Source: JABDGR01 sp964561455
Lineage (GTDB): Bacteria; Verrucomicrobiota; Verrucomicrobiia; Opitutales; JABDGR01
Reading direction: 5' to 3'
DNA length: 8,509 nucleotides
Assembly (NCBI GenBank): GCA_964561455.1
Contig: CAZLPS010000138.1
Location: 1 to 8,509, forward strand
The first letter of the stretch is position 1; each line of letters starts with the position of its first letter. The position numbers and the translations under genes are program-made. The notes under the pieces were generated by a model. That model worked only from the letters and a program-made list of their open reading frames with translations, did no database searches and was not told the origin of the DNA. Positions 1 through 6,212 of the stretch are shown here, piece after piece.

Positions 1-147
1 GCCGGCGCTGACGCACGAGCAGCGGCTGCGACACAGCTGCCGGTTGAAGTTTTAGCAGGACGAAATCGCATCCAGATCGGCACGGGTGCGGCCATCCCCA
101 ATCCCGGCTTGCGTATCACAGCCGATTTATTCACGCTCGCTTCATGA
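1..147 (+). CDS. possible 3' end of an upstream gene (partial, unidentified)
   Basis: The first frame is open from the window edge for 48 codons and stops at TGA 145-147. That stop overlaps the ATG of the next gene as ATGA, a common sign of translational coupling. The visible tail ends ...RITADLFTLAS and has alternating hydrophobic residues, but I do not recognise a family. A rival exists: the second frame is open from base 2 to a TAG at 53-55 and has very GC-rich third positions, so a gene could instead end there with residues RLKF. Both stretches are too short to decide. No function is proposed. Confidence 0.33.
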   Translation, partial: AGADARAAAATQLPVEVLAGRNRIQIGTGAAIPNPGLRITADLFTLAS

Positions 148-953
148 CTCCGCCCCCGGTTCTGCAGCCCCGCCGGCCCCTTATTTGGCCGGCCATCGTC
201 GCCGCATTGGTGATCGGCTATTGCGTTGTGCGAACGCCGGCGTTGTTTTCCAACACCGTGGTGTCGGACAACAATTCGAATGCCGTTCTCGCCAACGGCA
301 CCGTGGTCACCGTGCATGATACTCATGTCACCGTAACGGTCAATGGCGTCACCACCACTTCCGGGGGAAACATGATCACGGGTTCGGGCAAAGCGCAGAC
401 CGAAGTTCGCAACGTAACTGGGTTTACTGCCATCGAGGTTTCTGATTCCGCTGAGGTGGAAGCCACGGTGGGGCCAACGACCTCCGTCACGGTCACCACC
501 GACGATAATCTGCTCGCCGCGATTGAGACCAAACTGGATGGGGCGACGTTGCGCATTCAGAGCAACCAATCCTACAGTACGAAGCTGGGCGTCAAGGTTA
601 CGATTACCGCTCCGTCTTTGGTGGCCGTGAAACTGACCGGCTCGGGCTCCGCGAAGATTGGCGGCTTGGCCAACACGAAGTTTTACGCTGACGTAACTGG
701 TTCGGGGAGTGCGAGCCTCACCGGCACGGCGAACGAGGTGGACCTGCATCTCGTTGGGTCCGGTGGGGTCAATGCGCGGAGCCTGACGGCAAAATCGGCC
801 CAAGTCACGGTGACCGGTTCCGGAAGCGCATCGGTTTACGCCACGGATTCCCTTGGGATTACGGTGACCGGCTCCGGTAGTGTAACGTATTTCGGCCATC
901 CCACCTCCGTGGCCAAGGCCGTCACGGGGTCAGGATCAATTCATGCGCAGTAA
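144..953 (+). CDS. GIN-domain (DUF2807) membrane-anchored cell-surface protein
   Basis: A 269-residue protein. A short N-terminus with RR at 10-11 precedes a hydrophobic helix at about 13-30 (LIWPAIVAALVIGYCVV), which acts as a signal anchor or uncleaved signal. A Ser/Thr/Asn/Val-rich spacer follows to about 75. Residues 78-269 match the GIN / DUF2807 'putative auto-transporter adhesin head' pattern: the opening TGSGKAQTEVRNVTGFTAIEVS, then beta strands punctuated by TGSGS at 165, 185, 224, 242 and 261, with a variant VGSGG at 204. This periodicity fits a right-handed beta helix. The domain is common in Bacteroidota and Verrucomicrobiota; its biochemical role is unknown and adhesion is only a suggestion. 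The start is ATG in an ATGA overlap with the upstream frame, without a clear Shine-Dalgarno site. The next gene lies 60 bases downstream on the same strand. Family is fairly certain, function is not. Confidence 0.85.
   Translation: MTPPPVLQPRRPLIWPAIVAALVIGYCVVRTPALFSNTVVSDNNSNAVLANGTVVTVHDTHVTVTVNGVTTTSGGNMITGSGKAQTEVRNVTGFTAIEVSDSAEVEATVGPTTSVTVTTDDNLLAAIETKLDGATLRIQSNQSYSTKLGVKVTITAPSLVAVKLTGSGSAKIGGLANTKFYADVTGSGSASLTGTANEVDLHLVGSGGVNARSLTAKSAQVTVTGSGSASVYATDSLGITVTGSGSVTYFGHPTSVAKAVTGSGSIHAQ
378..947 (+). repeat. periodic TGSG-coding motif within the GIN-domain gene
   Basis: The codons for (T/V)GSG recur seven times, at residues 79, 165, 185, 204, 224, 242 and 261 of the protein. In the second half the spacing is 18-20 residues (about 54-60 bases). 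The DNA is only loosely conserved between copies, with gtgaccggctccgg-like blocks. It is therefore a protein-level structural period rather than a recent tandem duplication. Confidence 0.7.
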
Positions 954-1002
954 CCTGGCCCAAGCAAAGAACCGAGAGCGGAACACCTTGGGGCGATCCG
1001 TC

Positions 1003-1006
1003 GGAG
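1003..1006 (+). promoter_or_regulatory. ribosome binding site GGAG for the repeat-protein gene
   Basis: GGAG lies seven bases before a GTG codon at 1014. It is the only well-spaced Shine-Dalgarno site I find in this window, and it is the reason for choosing GTG 1014 as the start. Confidence 0.6.
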
Positions 1007-1013
1007 AAATTCC

Positions 1014-2879
1014 GTGAAACCCTCCTCCACCCCATCCGTCGCGTGGCCCCATAGGGGGTGGTGCAGCTTGATTCTCCTGGTAGCGGCGTGGGCGTCATTT
1101 GTGCTGGGCCGGAATTATGGCTGGCGTCATCCTTCGCTGAAAAATGCGCCGGCCGCCGGAGCACCCGAAAGGGCCGGAACCAGAGCAAACCCGGCCACCC
1201 AAAAAACGCCCGCGCAAATAGCTGCAATGGTGAAGGCGATTTTCGACGGCGGCGACATTAACGAGTTTGGCCTGCTGGAGCTATTGCATCTCGCCAATCA
1301 GGCCGATGCGTCCCAACTGCGCGCGTTGGTTGAAGCCATTCGCAGCCATAACTCCCATGGCGATGCCCAATTGGTGGTGGCACTCTTGCTGCAACGTTGG
1401 GCGGAGGTGGATCCCCGTTCAGCTCTTGCCTGGGTCAAGGCAGAGCCGACGGACAGCGGTCGCAACGAGATGTTGGGTTTGGTGCTCTCCGACTGGGCGT
1501 TGCAGGACCCGGCGGCAGCATTGGCAGCCCTCGGTGATATTCAGGATCACACCGTGCGGACCGAGACCCTGGGCGTTATCCTTGAATCCCTTTCCCGGAC
1601 CGATCCCGCGGGCGCATTTGCCATGCTCGAAAAATTGCCGATGGAAGAGCAGAATCCCGACGCCTTCGGAAAGATCCTCGGTCAGTGGGCGCGCCAGGAA
1701 CCCACCGCCGCCGCCGCCGCCGCTGAAAGCCTGCCGTGGGGTCCGGGTCGCGCCAGCGCGCTTGAAGAAGTTGCCGATGGGTGGGCGCAATCGCATCCGG
1801 CCGAGGCCCTCGCCTGGGTGCAGAGTTTGCCGCCGGGTTCCGTGAGCAATGGCGCCTATAGCAGCGCGTTGTCCCGTCTGGTTGATCAAGCTCCCCTGGC
1901 AGCGGTGAATTATCTCTCGGATCTGCCCAATGCCGAAGCCATTCACACCTTCCAAACGCAAATTGTGCAGGTCCTGGCGCAACATGATCCGGCCGCAGCG
2001 ATCAATTTTTTGCCACAGATCACCGATCCGACGGCGCTGGACGACGCGATGACCAAACTGGCGACGACTTGGGCAAAAACGGACAGAACTGCCGCGCTCA
2101 ATTGGGCGCAATCCCTGACGGCAGACCAGGGCCACGCCCGAGACCAGGCCGTGCAGAACATTGTCGGCGCCTGGATTCCGTCAGATCCGGCGGCAGCGGC
2201 GAAATATGTCCAAACGCTGACGGGTACCGAGGTAGATCTCGCTGATTTGGCCACGAAGGCGGCGGGAACCTGGGCCGCCACCGCGCCGCAAGCGGCGTTG
2301 GACTGGGCCAGCAACCTGCCGACAGGTGACAACCGCGTCAGCGCTCTCGGCGGGGCCATCAGCACCATCGCTGGCCAAAACCCCTCTTCCGCCTGGAACG
2401 ACGCCAATGAACTGCTCGACGGTAAAAGCCGCGATAACGTTCTCGACGGAATCGCGCGCACCTGGAGCCAGCAGGCACCGACGGATGCTCTGCCGGCGAT
2501 CATGGCCATGCCGGAAGGCGGGGCGCGCACCGATGCCGTGGAAAATCTGGCCAGCGCCTTGCTGGCCCATGATTCCCTCTCGGCCTCCGAATGGATCAAT
2601 TCACTTCCGCCCGGTCCGTCGCATGATGCAGCCGTGGCATCTTTGATCACCGCCGAGGGCAAGAACGACCCCGTCACCTCCTTTGCCTGGGCTCTGACCG
2701 TGGGCGTGGACGACCCGCACCGGCAGCCGTTGCTTAAAATCGTCACGCAACAATTGATGGCGCACGATCCGGCCGCCGCGCTTAACGCGGTGCAGGCCGC
2801 CGACCTCACCGATGCCGAGCGCGCGGATCTCTTAAAGATTGTACTACCGGCTCAGTCGCCCGTGGCCAGACCCAATTAA
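1014..2879 (+). CDS. membrane-anchored helical-repeat (solenoid) protein, function unknown
   Basis: A 621-residue protein starting at GTG behind a GGAG site. Residues 1-16 are a short head, 17-32 a hydrophobic signal or anchor helix (CSLILLVAAWASFVLG), and 33-65 an Ala/Pro/Arg-rich linker. A helical cap runs to 119. From 120 to 605 about fifteen tandem units follow, nearly all exactly 32 residues, with a consensus like L..I...WA..DP.AAL.W...LP.G..R..A. Each unit reads as two short helices: W at position 8, D/x-P near 12-13 and LP near 23-24. The layout resembles TPR/HEAT-type solenoids and matches a repeat style common in hypothetical proteins of Verrucomicrobiota and Planctomycetota. No enzymatic motif is visible. 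The likely role is protein-protein binding on the periplasmic side of the membrane, which is inference. It may share a transcript with the GIN gene 60 bases upstream. The coding call is secure. Confidence 0.88.
   Translation: MKPSSTPSVAWPHRGWCSLILLVAAWASFVLGRNYGWRHPSLKNAPAAGAPERAGTRANPATQKTPAQIAAMVKAIFDGGDINEFGLLELLHLANQADASQLRALVEAIRSHNSHGDAQLVVALLLQRWAEVDPRSALAWVKAEPTDSGRNEMLGLVLSDWALQDPAAALAALGDIQDHTVRTETLGVILESLSRTDPAGAFAMLEKLPMEEQNPDAFGKILGQWARQEPTAAAAAAESLPWGPGRASALEEVADGWAQSHPAEALAWVQSLPPGSVSNGAYSSALSRLVDQAPLAAVNYLSDLPNAEAIHTFQTQIVQVLAQHDPAAAINFLPQITDPTALDDAMTKLATTWAKTDRTAALNWAQSLTADQGHARDQAVQNIVGAWIPSDPAAAAKYVQTLTGTEVDLADLATKAAGTWAATAPQAALDWASNLPTGDNRVSALGGAISTIAGQNPSSAWNDANELLDGKSRDNVLDGIARTWSQQAPTDALPAIMAMPEGGARTDAVENLASALLAHDSLSASEWINSLPPGPSHDAAVASLITAEGKNDPVTSFAWALTVGVDDPHRQPLLKIVTQQLMAHDPAAALNAVQAADLTDAERADLLKIVLPAQSPVARPN
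1371..2828 (+). repeat. about 15 tandem 32-residue (96-bp) protein repeats
   Basis: By hand alignment, units begin at residues 120, 154, 186, 218, 250, 282, 314, 346, 380, 413, 445, 477, 509, 541 and 573. Eleven are exactly 32 residues long; the first and the one at 346 have 34, and those at 380 and 573 have 33. Conservation is at the protein level (WA, DP.AAL, LP); the DNA copies are strongly diverged, so the array is old. The last unit runs into a short tail ending PVARPN. Confidence 0.8.
1705..1722 (+). repeat. (CCG)6 microsatellite coding for an alanine run
   Basis: Six perfect CCG units, read in frame as GCC, give alanines 232-237 in the fourth repeat unit, where other units have DPAAAL-like residues. 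The tract sits in the part of the repeat normally rich in alanine, so it may have expanded by slippage without breaking the fold. Confidence 0.75.
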
Positions 2880-2944
2880 TTAACCTGCCTTCGGCGGCCA
2901 TACGGTCTTAATATATCGCCAGAATGTGCGCGCAATAATGGACT

Positions 2945-2975
2945 CGCCCGCTTGGAGCGTGCCCAAAAGCGGGCG
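2945..2975. terminator. possible bidirectional terminator hairpin between convergent genes
   Basis: CGCCCGCTT at 2945-2953 and AAGCGGGCG at 2967-2975 form a perfect 9-bp inverted repeat with a 13-base loop. It lies in the 144-base gap between the stop of the repeat-protein gene (+) and the stop of the heme-protein gene (-). That is where a shared terminator would be expected. Neither side has a T-tract, so it is not a classical intrinsic terminator. A plain palindrome is possible. Confidence 0.4.
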
Positions 2976-3023
2976 GCCAGACTGCCATTACATGACCGGT
3001 CGCCCCCCGGTTCTTCAGATCGT

Positions 3024-4757
3024 TTACATTTCCATGCCATTATAGTCTAATTGCAAGGGGCTGCCCATTTTCGTCTCGGTACTCGGCTTGACTTCCACGA
3101 CTTGCGAAAGCGCATTCTGGGGCCAGTGCAACAGGTCGCCTGGCGCCAACTGGGCCTCGACGAGATAAGTCCCCGACGGCAAATTCGAGATAACGAAAGC
3201 GCCCTTCGAGTCAGTTTTCGCCACCGGATTCCCGACGGCGCCAACGCCTCCGGGAATAATCGGCCGGCCCGCCGCCGCCAACGCCGGGCGGCTGGCAATA
3301 TTCTTGGCATAGGGAGAATTCGCGTTTGGCGGGCTGAGATTATAGGGCAAAGCAATCTGGCAAGTAAGCGTTGCATTGGCCGCAGGACGGCCATGCCGGT
3401 CCAGCACCTGGCCTGTAATATTGCCCGTCCGCTCCGCCGGAACCGGCCCAATCTTTATCGCGACTGCATTACTCACAATGTCGTCGTGCTTCCAGACCGG
3501 CGCCGGATTCCCGTCTTCCGGGACGGTGTTGGGGAAACGTACTTCCAGTCGCACGCGGTATTCACCCGGCGGGAACGGCGAATTGTCCGTACCGCGGCCC
3601 ATTACGGCCCGCGAGCCCACCGCAACCGAAGGGGCCTTTTGGAAACCCGCAAAATCTAAATCACCCTCCGCCATGCGGGCGCCGCTGAAATAGGCGGCCG
3701 AGGACTCAAAGGTTCCCCCGGGTTGAATGACCGTGCTTGGGACAGCTTCGGCGGTTTGATTGCCGCCCGTGCCAAATCCCGCCGTATATTTCTTGCCGGA
3801 TTGGATGTCCTCCAATTTTAACAGCCAATCGCCGTACAATGCTGTGTTATTTGGCAGGCGCATGGGCTGCCCGGTAGTATTGCGAAAAACGACCTTCACC
3901 GCCAGCGGCTCAGTCGTCGGAATGGTCTCCCGGGATGGCTGGATCACCACTTCCAGCCCGTCCAGAACCGATGCTTCGGAGGACATAGTCGCCCAAGGCG
4001 CCGTGGGAATAACTCCGCGTGCCGCCACATTCCGGGCCGGCGCCGTGGGCGGCAACATGGGTTTCGCGTCCCCAACTTCCAGCCGGGTCAGCTTGTACGA
4101 AAATGCCCCCAGCACGTCCCCCGCTTTGGCCCCGGCATGACACTCGAGACAAAGCTCCCGGGCGCGTACCGGCCCCACGACGAGGCAGCCGGATGCTTCC
4201 TGTTGCACAACGGCCTCCGCACCAGCCCTCAATTGCTCGAGCGATTTCGTTTCAAACTCCGTCAATTGCCGGGTCGTGACCGTCGCGAAATTCGCCCCGC
4301 TGCGCTCGTGACGGTTAATGATGAATGCCACCGGCGAGTCGTGTTTCGCAATGCCGATGAGTTCCAGATTGTCCAGCTTGTATTGGGCGGGTTGGCCCTT
4401 GCTATCCAAGTCGTCGGGATCGTGGCGGATGAGGCGCATCGCGTCGTCAATCATCATGGTGCGCGGGATCATCCGGAGGTTGCCAAAATTCGCGCTGTCA
4501 ATGAATTGCTGCACAAAATAGTCATTCATCTTCGCTTCCCCTTCCCAGTTGAAGGTATTGGGCAGCTTAGGAAAATCCCTGGCGTAAACCAGGCGCGTAG
4601 TTGCGCCGGCCGGAGCTTGGGGGCGGGGGGGCGGCTGCACAATCGTCGGCCGGCTGGCGCCAGAGGTGTCCTGGGAGTGGCCCACGGCGGCCAAGGCGCC
4701 GCCAAGGGCGAGAATGGCGCTGGTTCTTACCACCAGGAATCGAATATTGGTTTTCAT
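3024..4757 (-). CDS. exported c-type heme multidomain protein (one CXXCH, Ig-like and CarboxypepD_reg-like domains)
   Basis: A 577-residue protein when started at ATG 4757. An in-frame TTG at 4790 would add 11 residues but spoils the signal peptide MKTNIRFLVVRTSAILALGG. The signal runs to about 28 (VGHSQ), then a Pro-rich linker. Residues 60-225 form a conserved block with FGNLRMIPRT, LELIGIAKHDSPVAFI and a closing ELCLECHAGAKAGDVLGAFSY. Its C203-L-E-C206-H207 is a c-type heme attachment site, as in DUF3365/Tll0287-like heme domains. Residues 265-435 look Ig-like (LAVKVVFRNTTGQPMRL; PPGEYRVRLEV). Residues 446-565 fit a carboxypeptidase-regulatory-like beta sandwich (GQVLDRHGRPAANATL, then TDSKGAFVISNLPSGTYLV). 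With this export signal and heme site it should mature in the periplasm through cytochrome c biogenesis. Redox sensing, electron transfer or binding are all possible; no catalytic site is visible. Confidence 0.85.
   Translation of the reverse strand: MKTNIRFLVVRTSAILALGGALAAVGHSQDTSGASRPTIVQPPPRPQAPAGATTRLVYARDFPKLPNTFNWEGEAKMNDYFVQQFIDSANFGNLRMIPRTMMIDDAMRLIRHDPDDLDSKGQPAQYKLDNLELIGIAKHDSPVAFIINRHERSGANFATVTTRQLTEFETKSLEQLRAGAEAVVQQEASGCLVVGPVRARELCLECHAGAKAGDVLGAFSYKLTRLEVGDAKPMLPPTAPARNVAARGVIPTAPWATMSSEASVLDGLEVVIQPSRETIPTTEPLAVKVVFRNTTGQPMRLPNNTALYGDWLLKLEDIQSGKKYTAGFGTGGNQTAEAVPSTVIQPGGTFESSAAYFSGARMAEGDLDFAGFQKAPSVAVGSRAVMGRGTDNSPFPPGEYRVRLEVRFPNTVPEDGNPAPVWKHDDIVSNAVAIKIGPVPAERTGNITGQVLDRHGRPAANATLTCQIALPYNLSPPNANSPYAKNIASRPALAAAGRPIIPGGVGAVGNPVAKTDSKGAFVISNLPSGTYLVEAQLAPGDLLHWPQNALSQVVEVKPSTETKMGSPLQLDYNGMEM
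4137..4151 (-). other. CXXCH heme c attachment motif (CLECH)
   Basis: The codons give Cys-Leu-Glu-Cys-His at residues 203-207 of the exported heme protein. It is the only CXXCH in the protein. The following GDVLGAFSY is a conserved flank that I associate with this heme domain in Planctomycetota and Verrucomicrobiota proteins. Confidence 0.85.
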
Positions 4758-4815
4758 GGTTTTTGGTGTTGGAGATACGGCAAATCTCAATCTCTAAGAC
4801 GGCCCAAGTATCTTC

Positions 4816-4844
4816 TTATTAGAAAAAAATCATGGCAATGGCAA
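4816..4844 (-). promoter_or_regulatory. sigma-70-like promoter of the heme-protein gene
   Basis: On the minus strand, TTGCCA (4844-4839) and TAATAA (4821-4816) are separated by exactly 17 bases. The spacer includes a run of seven T and is AT-rich in an otherwise GC-rich region. Expected transcription start is near 4809, giving a leader of about 50 bases to ATG 4757. A second TTGCCA directly follows the first but is badly spaced. The promoter lies in the gap after tadA, so the heme gene need not depend on tadA transcription. Confidence 0.6.
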
Positions 4845-4906
4845 TTACCGCTCCCGTTGGCCCGACTTTCGCTCCCCACCGGCCTTCCCAACCGGGCGGT
4901 TTGTCG

Positions 4907-5479
4907 CTAATCCGCCTCGTTCCGCTTCTCCTGAAAATACGCTTTGAGCAAGGCATGGCATTCCGGCCCGAGGACGCCGCGCGAGACTTTCAGCCGGTGG
5001 TTGAGTTTTGGCAACTCCTGCACGGCGCAGGCCCCGCCCAGGCAGCCCATTTTGGGGTCGCCGACGCCATAGATAACCTCGCTCAAGCGCGCCATGACCG
5101 AAGCCCCGGCGCACATGGGGCACGGTTCCTTGGTGACAAACATCCGTGCGCCCTTGAGCCGCCAGTCCCCAATGGCCTTGGCTGCCTGGGTCAGCGCGAG
5201 CATCTCCGCATGCGCGGTGGGGTCGCCGGAATTCTCGACAAGGTTGTGCGCTTGGGCGATGACCTCGCCACCGATTTCGATGACCGCGCCGATGGGCGTT
5301 TCATCCACTCGCCAAGCTTCGATAGCCTGGTTGTAGGCCAGCTTCATGAAGTACTCGTCGTCCTGCAACAGCAGGGACGGGTGGAGTTTTTCAAAAGGGC
5401 AAATGCGCGCCGGGGGGTGAGGTCCACTCATAGGGATACTGAGCCATGATTTGCACCGCCGGTCAAATCGCTTCGCCAT
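4907..5479 (-). CDS. tadA: tRNA-specific adenosine deaminase TadA
   Basis: A 190-residue zinc-dependent deaminase of the cytidine/deoxycytidylate deaminase fold. It converts adenosine 34 to inosine in the anticodon of tRNA-Arg(ACG), allowing wobble decoding in the cytoplasm. The signature is intact: H90-A-E92 (zinc ligand and proton-shuttling glutamate) and P119-C120-P-M-C123 (two zinc ligands), with PIGAVIE before them and the TadA-type DPKMGCLGGA after. The end (GVLGPECHALLKAYFQEKR) matches the family's last helix. The N-terminus is about 30 residues longer than typical, which usually begins near HPSLLLQDDEYFM. Met17 (ATG at 5431) is an alternative start; neither has a strong Shine-Dalgarno site, although GGCGGAA lies upstream of the first. 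It is divergent from the pseudopilin gene. A related guanine or nucleoside deaminase is less likely. Confidence 0.9.
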   Translation of the reverse strand: MAKRFDRRCKSWLSIPMSGPHPPARICPFEKLHPSLLLQDDEYFMKLAYNQAIEAWRVDETPIGAVIEIGGEVIAQAHNLVENSGDPTAHAEMLALTQAAKAIGDWRLKGARMFVTKEPCPMCAGASVMARLSEVIYGVGDPKMGCLGGACAVQELPKLNHRLKVSRGVLGPECHALLKAYFQEKRNEAD

Positions 5480-5661
5480 GCAAAAATTCCGCCGGACGGA
5501 CTCGCTGGGTCGATTCGGAACACGTTAAGAGCGGAGGAGACCGCCCGGGCCAAGCAGGGTTATACAGGTATCACCTTATAGCTTATCCGCCGGATTCAGA
5601 GTAACGTGTAAGAGGCCGATGGGTAAGCCCCTTGCAATGGCTCCATTCAACCGCCCGTGTC

Positions 5662-6078
5662 ATGAAAACAATAAAACTTTCTGCTTTTCCCGCCAAGCAC
5701 TCCGATCCGGCGACGCCTAATTGCCGCCAGGCTGCCCGCCGGGCCTTCACGCTGGTCGAAATCATGATTGTTGTCGTCATCATTGGCTTGCTGGCGGCCA
5801 TGGCGATTCCCGCGTTCGCCAAAGTCCGCATGCAATCGCGCCTCAAGGCCGTGACCAATAATTTGCGGGTCTTGGGCAGTTCGGCGCAACAGTTCATGAG
5901 TGAAAAGGGCACCACCCAGGCGGCCTACACTGACTTGGTGGGAACGGGAACCGACAATTACGTCCGCAATGTCACGCCGGTGGCAGGCGAAATCTATTCG
6001 ACCATCACGGTGGCGCAAACCACAACGCAGCTCTCCATCTCCAGCGTGGCTTTCGGCACCGTCACCTTCAATATGTAG
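5662..6078 (+). CDS. type IV pilin-like / type II secretion pseudopilin with prepilin cleavage motif
   Basis: A 138-residue protein from ATG 5662. A 28-residue basic leader ends in QAARRA, followed by the class-III prepilin motif: F29-T-L-V-E33, then a hydrophobic helix (IMIVVVIIGLLAAMAIPAF) to about 53. Glutamate at mature position 5 is present, as needed for pilin assembly and N-methylation. Cleavage by prepilin peptidase would follow Ala28; Gly is usual there but Ala is tolerated. The mature part is only about 110 residues: an amphipathic helix (AKVRMQSRLKAVTNNLRVLGSSAQQFM), then a short beta-rich tail ending ATG-stop as ...FNM. Verrucomicrobiota genomes carry many such stand-alone pseudopilins, and no other secretion or pilus gene is visible here. 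An in-frame TTG at 5632 could extend it by ten residues but lacks support. A role as a pilus or type II secretion subunit is inferred from the N-terminus alone. Confidence 0.85.
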   Translation: MKTIKLSAFPAKHSDPATPNCRQAARRAFTLVEIMIVVVIIGLLAAMAIPAFAKVRMQSRLKAVTNNLRVLGSSAQQFMSEKGTTQAAYTDLVGTGTDNYVRNVTPVAGEIYSTITVAQTTTQLSISSVAFGTVTFNM

Positions 6079-6154
6079 GCCTCCCGGCCACCTCCAGCAG
6101 GGATCGAAGGAACGCCGGTCGCGGCAAATCCCCGCTTGACGGGGGGGCCGGGCC
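6078..6154 (+). other. GC-rich foldable leader between the pseudopilin gene and infA
   Basis: CCCGGCC at 6083-6089 can pair with GGCCGGG at 6146-6152. Inside lie two smaller hairpins: GCCG-gtcg-CGGC and CCCCG-cttga-CGGGG (6130-6144). A run of seven G is at 6141-6147. The structure could be the pseudopilin terminator, lacking a T-tract, or part of the infA leader. Pairing was found by eye; in GC-rich DNA some is expected by chance. Confidence 0.35.
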
Positions 6155-6212
6155 AATGACATCCTCTCCCATCGGCCCACTCCGCCGTCCACCTCCACCG
6201 CTGCAAATAAAT

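Noticed and set aside
86..319. A 77-codon plus-strand frame overlapping the start of the GIN gene
   Set aside because: It starts at GTG without a ribosome binding site and lies out of frame across the recognisable membrane segment of the GIN protein.
1943..2809. Long minus-strand frames (also 1419-2135) opposite the repeat protein
   Set aside because: Their periodic Ala/Ser-rich composition mirrors the repeats on the plus strand; no independent start signal or family match.
4758..4790. TTG at 4790 as the start of the heme-protein gene
   Set aside because: It adds eleven residues before a good signal peptide that begins MKTNIRFLVV at ATG 4757.
4137..4910. A 257-codon plus-strand frame opposite the heme protein
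   Set aside because: Antisense to a gene with a signal peptide, CXXCH and recognisable domains; the frame has no recognisable content.
5561..5582. TATACA and TATAGC as -10 boxes for the pseudopilin gene
   Set aside because: Neither has an acceptable -35 hexamer at 16-18 bases; AT-rich bases alone are not enough.
5619..5720. A 33-codon frame starting MGKPLAMAP
   Set aside because: It overlaps the pseudopilin gene in another frame, has no ribosome binding site and no similarity I recognise.
6078..6154. A possible tRNA: a 7-bp closing stem around about 70 bases, with TTCGATC on the minus strand
   Set aside because: There is no proper T-arm or anticodon arm on either strand; the five bases flanking TTCGATC do not pair, and no CCA end or D-loop is visible.
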